From NCBI GenBank assembly GCA_030834895.1, contig JAUQXA010000010.1, positions 124,001 through 188,000 on the forward strand: a DNA stretch of 64,000 nucleotides. The letters run 5' to 3'. The notes under the pieces are model-generated. The model worked only from the letters and a program-made list of their open reading frames with translations, was not told the DNA's origin and made no database searches. Origin of the DNA: Anaerolineales bacterium (lineage in GTDB: Bacteria; Chloroflexota; Anaerolineae; Anaerolineales; Villigracilaceae). Below, piece after piece: positions 15,261 through 22,836 of the stretch. The translations under genes and the position numbers were made by a program. Numbering within the stretch: position 1 is the stretch's first letter; the number at the start of each line of letters is the position of its first letter.

Positions 15261-16840
15261 GGAATTTGTTTAATCTCACAGAATACTGCGTTGCTGCGGC
15301 CGATTTGCAGGATGACGGGCGCGTCCTTGAAGGTCTTGATATCTTCGTTTGCACGGGTGTTGACGAGAACAAAGTCGCCGCTTTGAATTTCTCCAAATTC
15401 GGCGCGGTAGTCGCGGACGATGACATTTTCGCTCGCGTAATACTCGGCGATGTACGGCTCGCGTTTGACGAAGAGGTTTACGCCTTTCCGGGCGTCGAAG
15501 CCTTCGACGGCTTCCTTGTAGCAGGTCAACCAGTAATCGGTCTCGTAGGTGCGGAATGCTCCGCTGGTGCCGCCTGCAAACGAATTGTAATATGAGTATT
15601 CGTAGGGATGCAGTTGGATGAAGCTATAAATTCCCGGCGCAAGCAGGAGGAAGGTCAACGCAGCGACAACCCAGCGGAATTTGACGAGTTCAAATATTTT
15701 TTCAAACACAAATCCGGCAAAGATAAACAGTGGAGGAAGTATGAAAAGAAAGTGACGATAACCGTCGTACATGGGTGGTTTCCGAAGGATGACGTAAGCG
15801 AAGGGAACGAGAAACCATAGGAACAGTAAAAAGTATTCAGTAACCAGTGACCAGTTGTCGGCGCGGAGGGTTTTGAGTTTTTTCCAGAAAGCGAATAGGA
15901 GACCAATTAAAAAAAGCGGGAGAACAGGCTCGGTAAGGGTCAGTCCAAGAAGAACAGGCAGGTAGCGGCGTGGAAGCTCATCGGCGCGATAGAGTTGACC
16001 GTTGAACAGGACTTGCAACTGTGTCGGGTTATCCGACATGAAGCTGAAGACTTCAATGAACTTTTGCAGTGGGCTTGTCCACAGGTAAGGCCAGGCGACG
16101 AAGGCAACCAGAAGCGCGAGAACGCCGTAAATTACCAGCCGTTTGAGTATGTCGGTGTTGAAACGGGTCAAAGCGTATATTCCAACCAGCAAGCCCGCCA
16201 GCGGACCCAGCACACGAATGGATGTGGCAATACCAAGAAAGAAAGCGGACAACAAGACAGGTCCTAATGATTTCCAAAAACCTTTTATCAGCTTCGTGTT
16301 CTTCGCTTCCTCGTAGTGAAGCTTTTCGACCTCGTCTACCATCTCCAGCCCAAAGCAAACTGCACCGAGGAAGAAAACCAGAAATGGAGGGTCCTTGGGG
16401 TTGATGAAGGCGTGTCCCCATAAAAGGGGTTGCCAGGCAAAGAGTGCGGCGGCAGCGGTTGCAGCGAAAGGACTCATCCAGCGTTTTGCAAGGCGGTAGA
16501 GGAGGTACATCCCCAGTTGAAAGGTCAGGAAGTTGACCAGGTGCCAGGCGGAGGCGTTGTCCGCGCCGAAGGATTCGATGGCCGTAACAATGGGTCGGGC
16601 AAGGATAATGTAAGCTGGTCCGCGGTTGGCATGGTCAGTCCCACTGACGCCATAGGCATTCTCAAGGTTGAAGTTCCCGCTGAACCATTCCTTTGGTGAG
16701 TAGGCATAGGGAAGGGCATTTGCGTAATCGTAAAAGAGCGGTTCGTCCCACGACAGTCCATAATTTCGAAATGTAAAAATGCCAACCAAAAGGTTGACAA
16801 TCAACAAAATAAGGATCGGGTATTGGCGGATTTTTTGCAC
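15257..16840 (-). CDS. Membrane glycosyltransferase, GT39/PMT-like (GT-C fold)
   Basis: 527 residues with about eleven hydrophobic segments. The first extracytoplasmic loop carries the acidic pair D32-E33 (LSWDEP), the usual catalytic position in GT-C enzymes that use polyprenyl-phosphate sugars. A soluble C-terminal region follows residue 430. The family transfers sugars to proteins, lipids or envelope glycans. It ends with a 4-nt overlap into the URO-D gene and lies downstream of GtrA- and UXS-like genes, which suggests a shared role in surface glycosylation. Acceptor unknown. Confidence 0.78.
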   Translation of the reverse strand: MQKIRQYPILILLIVNLLVGIFTFRNYGLSWDEPLFYDYANALPYAYSPKEWFSGNFNLENAYGVSGTDHANRGPAYIILARPIVTAIESFGADNASAWHLVNFLTFQLGMYLLYRLAKRWMSPFAATAAAALFAWQPLLWGHAFINPKDPPFLVFFLGAVCFGLEMVDEVEKLHYEEAKNTKLIKGFWKSLGPVLLSAFFLGIATSIRVLGPLAGLLVGIYALTRFNTDILKRLVIYGVLALLVAFVAWPYLWTSPLQKFIEVFSFMSDNPTQLQVLFNGQLYRADELPRRYLPVLLGLTLTEPVLPLFLIGLLFAFWKKLKTLRADNWSLVTEYFLLFLWFLVPFAYVILRKPPMYDGYRHFLFILPPLFIFAGFVFEKIFELVKFRWVVAALTFLLLAPGIYSFIQLHPYEYSYYNSFAGGTSGAFRTYETDYWLTCYKEAVEGFDARKGVNLFVKREPYIAEYYASENVIVRDYRAEFGEIQSGDFVLVNTRANEDIKTFKDAPVILQIGRSNAVFCEIKQIP

Positions 16841-16851
16841 TGTGCGGATTT

Positions 16852-17325
16852 TTATTTTTGCGCGATTCGATGAGCCTGACGTTTTTTAGCCTGCTCCATG
16901 CGCTGCTTTTCTTCCTCTGTTTCGGTAATCAACGCAGGGATGGGTGTTGGACGTCCTTCATCGTCCAATCCAACAAAAACAAGGTAGGCGGTATTCGTGT
17001 GCGTACGTTCGCCTGTAATGGGGTTTTCGGCAATGACCTGAACTTCGACTTCCATTGAAGTATGTCCCGTGTAGGTTACTTCCGCATTGAGGATGATCAG
17101 GTCACCAATTTTGATTGGTTCACGGAAAACCAGCGAGTCAACGGCGACGGTCACAACCCGTCTTTGTGCGTGACGCATGCAGGCAAGCGCTCCTGCTTCG
17201 TCCACCAGTTTCATGATCCACCCGCCGTGCACATTACCAAGGATGTTTGCGTGTTCGGGATGCATCAACTGGGCAATGCTGATGCGAGAGGCGCGGGCGG
17301 TCTTGGGTTTGGGAGGATTGTTCAT
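16852..17325 (-). CDS. Acyl-CoA thioesterase, hotdog fold (YciA/BACH type)
   Basis: 157 residues. The hotdog signature HPEHANILGNVHGGWIMKLVDEAGA is split here at the central HGG helix, followed by VTVAVDSLVFREPIKIGDL. The conserved Asn and Asp in NILGNVHGG...DEAG are the catalytic residues of this group. These enzymes hydrolyse acyl-CoA to free CoA and fatty acid in the cytoplasm. A lysine/glutamate-rich tail ends the protein. The start codon shares one base with the stop of the upstream gene (TAATG), indicating coupling. Confidence 0.85.
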   Translation of the reverse strand: MNNPPKPKTARASRISIAQLMHPEHANILGNVHGGWIMKLVDEAGALACMRHAQRRVVTVAVDSLVFREPIKIGDLIILNAEVTYTGHTSMEVEVQVIAENPITGERTHTNTAYLVFVGLDDEGRPTPIPALITETEEEKQRMEQAKKRQAHRIAQK

Positions 17326-17705
17326 TAATCCAGGTCCTCGCGGTTTTCGCCGGAATCCACGGTGTGCAGTCTTTCAGGCATATCCAGCAATACGTCAATC
17401 TGCGAGTGGGGCAGTTCTGACATCATGGGTGGCAGGGGAATGGTGGCAGGCGGATAGACTTTTTTAGGACGTGGGGGCGGGGTCAGACGGGGAAGGAGTG
17501 TGGACGTGGCCCGCTTTCTGACAATACGCCGTTCGTTGGTTATCATGCCGACATATTCGCCAAGCACGGAATATACTTCCCGTTTGGCCGTGACAAATCC
17601 AATCCACTCCCCGTTACGGTTGAACAGGTAGGGGTAGAACAGGAAGGCCTCCGCATCTCCTCTGGTGGTGTAGAGTGGAATTAATTTGGGTTGAGTGCTG
17701 TTCAT
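17325..17705 (-). CDS. Hypothetical protein, possibly 4-fold beta flower type
   Basis: 126 residues. The N-terminal half has short repeated beta motifs with the pattern aromatic-hydrophobic-N-G-E-W-I-G: YLFNRNGEWIGFVTAKREVY and SVLGEYVGMITNERRIVRKR. This resembles the small '4-fold beta flower' proteins, an assignment from memory of pattern only. The second half is proline-rich (TPPPRPKKVYPPATIPLPP) and probably unstructured. It overlaps both neighbours by 1-4 nt in the GtrA-thioesterase operon. Confidence 0.5.
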   Translation of the reverse strand: MNSTQPKLIPLYTTRGDAEAFLFYPYLFNRNGEWIGFVTAKREVYSVLGEYVGMITNERRIVRKRATSTLLPRLTPPPRPKKVYPPATIPLPPMMSELPHSQIDVLLDMPERLHTVDSGENREDLD

Positions 17706-18175
17706 GCTTGAATCTCTTCGTGATGGTCTATATCATTATACGTCCAGTAGCGATTGACAAAGAAGTTCCACAACATCACGATCCCAACCGCCGCTACAAG
17801 GGTCAGGTTTTTGGCATAGAACTCCGCGCTTGCGTAGGAGATGTGAAGCAGGCTCTCGAAGAAACGCAGCAGGGGCGGCTCGACAAAAAGCAAAATAGGG
17901 ATACGGATTGCCACTCCCGCAGTGTTTACCGCAAAGAACATTGCCAGTTGGCTGACAAGCGAACGAGAGCGCGATTCGGGATACGTCCAATAACGGTTCC
18001 AGGTGAAGTTGCTGATTACCGCGCAGATAAATGAAATTGTCCCTGCATAGACCAGGCGGACGTTTGCAAAGTGTGAAAGCAGGTTCATCACGCCGAAATC
18101 GATCACTGCGCCGATAGCGCCCACCAGGGCAAACTTCAGGAAACGGTTGCGTTCTTTTACGTCAGACAGAATCAT
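17702..18175 (-). CDS. GtrA-like flippase family protein
   Basis: 157 residues from the ATG at 18173-18175, which overlaps the UXS-like stop codon (ATGA). Four hydrophobic segments are present. The GtrA motifs are clear: [20 protein letters not shown] at the first helix, [10 protein letters not shown] in the middle and [13 protein letters not shown] at the end; the repeated N-R-Y-W-T-Y is characteristic. GtrA proteins are thought to move lipid-linked sugars across the membrane. The neighbours (nucleotide-sugar enzyme, GT-C glycosyltransferase) fit such a role. Confidence 0.85.
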   Translation of the reverse strand: MILSDVKERNRFLKFALVGAIGAVIDFGVMNLLSHFANVRLVYAGTISFICAVISNFTWNRYWTYPESRSRSLVSQLAMFFAVNTAGVAIRIPILLFVEPPLLRFFESLLHISYASAEFYAKNLTLVAAVGIVMLWNFFVNRYWTYNDIDHHEEIQA

Positions 18176-19128
18176 GCAATCCCCAGTTTTTGCTTGAAAT
18201 ATGGGATGCTGAACCGGAGGCCTTCTTCGAGGTTGACCTTGGATTCCCAATTCAAAATGGTTTTCGCGCGGGTGATGTCGGGTTGACGACGTTGCGGGTC
18301 GCGCGCGCTTCGAGCATCCACATAAATGATGCCGGCTGTGTTCCCCGTAACCATGTTGATGGTCTCTGCAAATTGCAGGATGCTCATTTCATTTGGATTC
18401 CCTATATTGACGGGATAATGCTCGTCTGAATAGAGCAGTTTGACAATGCCATCCACCAGATCGTCAACAAAACAAAAGGAGCGGGTTTGAGAGCCGTCGC
18501 CATAGACTGTGAGCGGCTGACCGAGCAAAGCCTGCTTGATCATGTTTGGCAGGGCGCGCCCATCTTCCAAATCCATTCTTGGTCCGTAGGTGTTGAAGAT
18601 ACGCACGATGCTGGTGTTTACATTGTGAAAACGGTGGTAGGCCATCGTCAAAGACTCGGCAAAACGCTTGGCCTCGTCATAAACGGCGCGCGTACCGATG
18701 GGATCAACATTGCCGGGGTAACTCTCCGCCTGTGGATGTACTTCGGGATCACCGTAAATTTCACTGGTGGATGCGAGCAAAAATCTCGCGTTTTGTATGC
18801 GCGCAAGTCCGAGGCAGTTGTGTGTGCCGAGCGCACCTGCCTTCATGGTCTGAATCGGCAGGTTGAAGTAACCCGACCTTGACTGCGGGTTTGGACTGGC
18901 TGGCGAAGCGAAATGCAGGATGGCATCCACTTTGCCGGGGACGAAAATGTAATTCGATACGTCTCGTTTGTAGAAGGAAAACTTCTCGTTGGTCGCAAGG
19001 TGCGCGATATTGTCCGGACTGCCCGTGATGAAATTGTCCATGCCGATGACTTCATGACCGTCATCCAGCAGGTGGTCGCAGAGATGTGAGCCGAGGAACC
19101 CGGCTGCGCCTGTAATGACTATTCTCAT
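18172..19128 (-). CDS. NAD-dependent epimerase/dehydratase, UDP-glucuronate decarboxylase-like
   Basis: 318 residues, extended SDR. NAD-binding motif GAAGFLGSH (7-15); catalytic set S120-T121-S122 ([10 protein letters not shown]), Y150 and K154 (YDEAK). The stretch [15 protein letters not shown] and the later [16 protein letters not shown] with [14 protein letters not shown] are characteristic of UDP-xylose synthases, which decarboxylate UDP-glucuronate to UDP-xylose. Similar dTDP-glucose dehydratase-type enzymes remain possible. It is the first gene of the operon with GtrA and the GT-C glycosyltransferase, and could supply the sugar donor pathway. Confidence 0.8.
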   Translation of the reverse strand: MRIVITGAAGFLGSHLCDHLLDDGHEVIGMDNFITGSPDNIAHLATNEKFSFYKRDVSNYIFVPGKVDAILHFASPASPNPQSRSGYFNLPIQTMKAGALGTHNCLGLARIQNARFLLASTSEIYGDPEVHPQAESYPGNVDPIGTRAVYDEAKRFAESLTMAYHRFHNVNTSIVRIFNTYGPRMDLEDGRALPNMIKQALLGQPLTVYGDGSQTRSFCFVDDLVDGIVKLLYSDEHYPVNIGNPNEMSILQFAETINMVTGNTAGIIYVDARSARDPQRRQPDITRAKTILNWESKVNLEEGLRFSIPYFKQKLGIA

Positions 19129-19229
19129 TTACTATTCCTTCTTTTGTTATTTTCAGACCCGACAGGTTTCATGATGCTCCCGTCGCCGTCCTCGGTGGCG
19201 TCCTCGCCGCCGAGAGCAAGGTTTGTTAT

Positions 19230-20861
19230 TTATTTCCAATCAATCGAAGTAATCAACCCATCCCCGGTGACTTGATATGCCTGTCCACTGCCGCTATCCA
19301 ACAGCCAAAGGTTTTGTTGGTGGATGATCGCGATGAAATCCCCCACCTGACCTTCGAGCGGCTTTGGCGCCCAGGCGGGAGTCTGCGGTTCGATGCCGTT
19401 CGCATCGGACGGCGGGAAGAGTGCCCGGTTGTTCGAGCCATCGCGATCCATCACCATCAGCCGATAGCGGCTGGTTTCGCTCTGTTCGATGAAGATGGAT
19501 TGCAAATACGCAATCTCGTAATTCTGTCCCTTGCCGTCCCATCTCGCAGGAGACACGGCCGGGTAGGCGAACATGCCCGTCGAGTCAATCATGGTCACAA
19601 CCGACTCGGTGCTGAACGAAACCGCGGAAAGATCGAAGTAGGGCGATTCTTCACTGGTGATGGGCGCGGGTGCCGGGGCGTGAGAGACGTAATACAATGA
19701 CTTTCCATCCGCGCCCCAGGCGATGGGGGGAATCCATGCCCAATCGCTGTGCGTGTTGAGCGGGGTGATGTTCAACAACGGCTTGAGGTAGCCGCCGTCC
19801 TGATCCACCAGGCCAATTCCATCGGGACGTGAATATGCCAGCCGTCCATCCGCTGAAAAGGAGAAAGTCGTTCCCCACCAGCCGTACACGCCGCCGCTGC
19901 CTGATTCCAGTATCTTGCGCGGCTTTCCACCCGTGAGGCTGACGCGTTGTAGATCATTGTTTGCCTGCCAGCCGGGAGAGGTACTGCGCGGTTCTACTGT
20001 GGAATACGCCACCGAGTTTGTGCCAGGAATCCATTCCGCAAAGTGAATCACGTTGTAGGCTTGCAGCCAGATGGGTTTCGGCTCGGTGTTCTTCACGCGC
20101 GCCGCCCACAGCGTGTTGATCTCTTCACTGGCCGGCTTCTTTGATTTTCTGGTAAAGATCAGGTATTCACCGTTGGGCGAGAGTTTGAAGATGCGTCCGT
20201 CAAGATCGCCAGTGCTGACGACGATGCGACGGTTGGCGGTGGAACCTTCCATGATCCACGCGTTACCGCCGGCAAGATATGCGATGGTGCCGGGAATGTT
20301 CAACGGTGTGAAGGAGGATTGCGCGCCGACCATCACGATTTCCGGCAGGGCTTCGGTCAGGATGACAGTCTTGACTGCGGACTTGCTGACCTCGACATCG
20401 TCTTCCAAAATCCGCCGGTAAGTGACTTCTTCCAAGCCATTTGAACCCGCTTGGACGAGTCTGGTTTCACCTTCGGGCAGGGTCTCGTTGCGGACGATCT
20501 GCCGCTCGAAGGGGATGACGTTTTGCTCGGTTTCAAAAACTTCCTGAACACGTGTCAGCGTGATTGTGTCGCCGTCCTTGAGCACGGTGTACAGCGGCGG
20601 CTCGGAGCGATCCAGATTTCCCGGCGCAATGCCCGCGGCTTGAAACGCCTGCGTGACCGTACTTCCCGCCGCCATCTTGACTTCACGCGTCGTCCCGTCT
20701 GCCACAATACTTACAGTGATTTCCCCTCCGAACTCTGGGGAGCGGCAGGAAGCCATCAACATGGCAAAGGCTAATAGCATCAGAATCAGGCGCGGGTGCG
20801 TCCTGAGCGACACTTGCGCCTGTGCGCAGTGCGGGTGAGTCGAAGGAGGGGGGATATACAT
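19230..20861 (-). CDS. Lipoprotein with ubiquitin-like DUF348, G5 and beta-propeller domains
   Basis: 543 residues. A signal sequence ends in a lipobox (LMASC, around residue 38). A ubiquitin-like DUF348-type domain follows (about 48-105), then a G5 domain (about 107-185; VIPFERQIVRNETLPEGETRL split here), as in wall-active secreted proteins. From about 195 on, TolB/WD40-like repeats (FKLSPNGEYLIFTRKSKKP and similar) form a propeller. The start is uncertain: the ATG has no ribosome site but a TATTAT box lies seven bases upstream, which would fit a leaderless mRNA. Probably an exported cell-envelope protein that binds glycan or peptide. Confidence 0.7.
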   Translation of the reverse strand: MYIPPPSTHPHCAQAQVSLRTHPRLILMLLAFAMLMASCRSPEFGGEITVSIVADGTTREVKMAAGSTVTQAFQAAGIAPGNLDRSEPPLYTVLKDGDTITLTRVQEVFETEQNVIPFERQIVRNETLPEGETRLVQAGSNGLEEVTYRRILEDDVEVSKSAVKTVILTEALPEIVMVGAQSSFTPLNIPGTIAYLAGGNAWIMEGSTANRRIVVSTGDLDGRIFKLSPNGEYLIFTRKSKKPASEEINTLWAARVKNTEPKPIWLQAYNVIHFAEWIPGTNSVAYSTVEPRSTSPGWQANNDLQRVSLTGGKPRKILESGSGGVYGWWGTTFSFSADGRLAYSRPDGIGLVDQDGGYLKPLLNITPLNTHSDWAWIPPIAWGADGKSLYYVSHAPAPAPITSEESPYFDLSAVSFSTESVVTMIDSTGMFAYPAVSPARWDGKGQNYEIAYLQSIFIEQSETSRYRLMVMDRDGSNNRALFPPSDANGIEPQTPAWAPKPLEGQVGDFIAIIHQQNLWLLDSGSGQAYQVTGDGLITSIDWK

Positions 20862-20882
20862 GTCGGGTATAATATTCAGCCG

Positions 20883-21452
20883 CTATTTGATCCGACCGGC
20901 CAAGGTCATGATACCATCCGTAATTACAACCAACTCAAGGCGGAAGCCTGTGGCGACAGGTCCCAAAGAGCCGGTAAAGGCTTCCTCGATCACCGCGCTG
21001 ATGGCTGAGTTCAACCCTTCGGGCACGGGAAAGGGACCAAAGTCCGCTGAAGCTATTTCTATTTTTGGCAGGCCGGTCGTCGGGTCGATGTTCACGTTCA
21101 TGGTAATCAGCACGTTGGCGGCGAACATGCCGCGGTTGATCTTGCCGTACATCTGCATTTGACCGTTGCGGAGAAAGACCTGAGGCTCGGTAAACGGCGG
21201 ACTGGATTGCTCATTCAATTTTTGGGTCATGAACGATGTGAGCTGGCTTTCGGTGATTTGCAGAGTGACGATGCCGCTCTCCGCGCCGGATAGAAATGCC
21301 TGCTCGATCTGTGTCTGCATGGACTGTACCTCGTCTGCCGAGACCGGCACAGTTTGTTCCGGATAGTCGGGACCACCGACGAAGATCGTGCAGGCCAGCG
21401 ATGTTAGTATCAATAAAGTAAGCAGGAAGATAAGGTAAAATTTTTTGTTCAT
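20883..21452 (-). CDS. Lipoprotein of unknown function
   Basis: 189 residues. A hydrophobic signal (YLIFLLTLLILTSLAC) with a lipobox cysteine at about residue 21 points to an exported lipoprotein. The mature part has an amphipathic helix and beta-strand pattern (GIVTLQITESQLTSFMTQ; IEIASADFGPFPVPEGL) reminiscent of lipid- or hydrophobe-binding folds, but no family is recognised with confidence. A TATAAT box on the minus strand at about 21489-21494 gives a leader near 35 nt. It is 21 bp upstream of the G5 lipoprotein gene, so the two may be co-expressed. Confidence 0.6.
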   Translation of the reverse strand: MNKKFYLIFLLTLLILTSLACTIFVGGPDYPEQTVPVSADEVQSMQTQIEQAFLSGAESGIVTLQITESQLTSFMTQKLNEQSSPPFTEPQVFLRNGQMQMYGKINRGMFAANVLITMNVNIDPTTGLPKIEIASADFGPFPVPEGLNSAISAVIEEAFTGSLGPVATGFRLELVVITDGIMTLAGRIK

Positions 21453-21496
21453 GGTCTGGATTTTTTAGGTAAATTATTAAGCGGAGCAATTATAGC

Positions 21497-22078
21497 ATGA
21501 GCGACTCTCAAACGACTTCAATGACCGCCCCTGACACGGAACTGTCACTGGCGGCAAAAATCGAGGCGATGTTGTTCGTCTCGGCCGAACCTGTACCCGT
21601 GGCGCAGCTCGCCACCGCGCTGGATGTGACCGCCTCGGTGATTGAGCGCGGACTCAAGGAACTGGATGAAGCCCTTTTTGGACGTGGTCTGCGCTTGCAG
21701 CGGAATGCCGGACGTGTGCAGTTGACCACCGCCCCGGAACTGGCTCAACTCGTCGAGCTTTTTCTCGGTCTCGAAGCGACGACACACCTCAGCCGCGCCG
21801 CTCTCGAGACGTTGGCGATCATCGCCTATCAACAGCCGTGCACCCGTCCGCAGGTGGATTCAATCCGCGGGGTGAACAGCGATGCCATGATGAAGAGCCT
21901 GTTGAGCAAGGGGTTGATTCAGGAATCGGGACGCACCGATGGTCCCGGCCGGCCGATTTTGTATTCCACCACACCAGAGTTTCTACAGCACTTTGGCTTG
22001 AGTTCCATCATCGAATTACCCCCGCTTGCCGCGCCTGCGGAACCGGAGAACGAACACAGCGAGTTGTTGAAGGGATAA
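21497..22078 (+). CDS. scpB: Segregation and condensation protein B
   Basis: 193 residues, typical for ScpB. Two winged-helix domains are apparent. The signatures are LAAKIEAMLFVSAEPVPVAQLA near the N-terminus and ETLAIIAYQQPCTRPQVDSI followed by RGVNSDAMMKSLLSKGLI and GRPILYSTTPEFLQHFGL at the C-terminus. ScpB binds ScpA and SMC in the condensin complex that organises and segregates the chromosome. scpA is not adjacent. A Glu/Asp-rich tail ends the protein. Confidence 0.92.
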   Translation: MSDSQTTSMTAPDTELSLAAKIEAMLFVSAEPVPVAQLATALDVTASVIERGLKELDEALFGRGLRLQRNAGRVQLTTAPELAQLVELFLGLEATTHLSRAALETLAIIAYQQPCTRPQVDSIRGVNSDAMMKSLLSKGLIQESGRTDGPGRPILYSTTPEFLQHFGLSSIIELPPLAAPAEPENEHSELLKG

Positions 22079-22086
22079 AGTTAGGT

Positions 22087-22204
22087 CATGTCATTGCGGG
22101 TGAGCGTTTTTCAGCGAGCGAAGCAATCTCCAGTTGAGGAGGTTGCTCACTTGCACTGCGCATCAGCGCAAGTGTCGCGGGCTTTGCTCTCCTCGCAAAG
22201 ACAT
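22087..22204. repeat. Interspersed repeat between scpB and the nitroreductase gene
   Basis: It begins CATGTCATTGCGGGTGAGCG, contains AGCGAGCGAAGCAATCTCC, and ends with an inverted counterpart (GAGGAGGTTGCT ... CTCCTCGCAAAGACAT). The arms GTCATTGCGgg and ctCGCAAaGAC pair imperfectly. An inner CTTGCACTGCGC/GCGCAAGTG palindrome is included. It fills nearly the whole 133-bp gap between two converging genes. Confidence 0.65.
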
Positions 22205-22211
22205 AAAATTC

Positions 22212-22724
22212 CTACCAATGCTCGTAGCGGACCAGTTCGGACAATGGCTTGCGTGTTTTGGCGCCGGGCTGGTCGGCTGGGTAGCCAAGCGGCGTGAAGA
22301 TGATCGGCTCGGCTTCTTCGGGGAGATGCAATACACTTCGCGCGGCTTCGGTGTTGAAGTTTGCGATCCAGCAGGTTCCCAATCCCAGATTGGTGGCGGC
22401 TAGAATCAAGTGGTCTGCCACGATGGCGGCATCGATGAATCGGGCATTGAAGCGGTCGCTTTCGCGCACCCAGGCTTGAGACGAGACGGCGCAGACGGCA
22501 ATCACTAGCGGAGCCTGGACAAACCACGGGCGGTGATAGATTTTCCGAAGTTCTTCCTCGCGTCCGGCGGTGTGAATCACCACCAGTTGAAACGGTTGAC
22601 GATTAGCGGCGGTGGGAGCCAGCCGCGCCGCTTCCAAAACGGCCTGTAATTTGCTTTCTTCCACGGGTCCGGGCCGGTAGGCTCTGACACTGTAACGCGC
22701 GGCGATTAATTCTGAGTATTCCAT
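22212..22724 (-). CDS. Nitroreductase family protein
   Basis: 170 residues from the ATG at 22722-22724, preceded by AAAGGAA; an upstream in-frame extension lacks family similarity. The FMN-binding motif ARYSVRAYRPGPV and the AARLAPTAANRQPFQLVVI motif are clear, as is NLGLGTCWIANFN near the C-terminus. These flavoenzymes reduce nitro compounds, quinones or flavins using NAD(P)H, in a homodimer. It sits 112 bp downstream of the TIR-WD40 gene on the same strand; a functional link is not evident. Confidence 0.85.
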   Translation of the reverse strand: MEYSELIAARYSVRAYRPGPVEESKLQAVLEAARLAPTAANRQPFQLVVIHTAGREEELRKIYHRPWFVQAPLVIAVCAVSSQAWVRESDRFNARFIDAAIVADHLILAATNLGLGTCWIANFNTEAARSVLHLPEEAEPIIFTPLGYPADQPGAKTRKPLSELVRYEHW

Positions 22725-22836
22725 TGGGGGTTGTTCCTTTCGTAAACGCAAATATACCTGCGCCGCTTGGATAAGTTCGGCGGTAGGGCGAGTCCTTCCT
22801 GCAGGGAGTATGTGGAGTGACAGGTGAGGTGAATGG

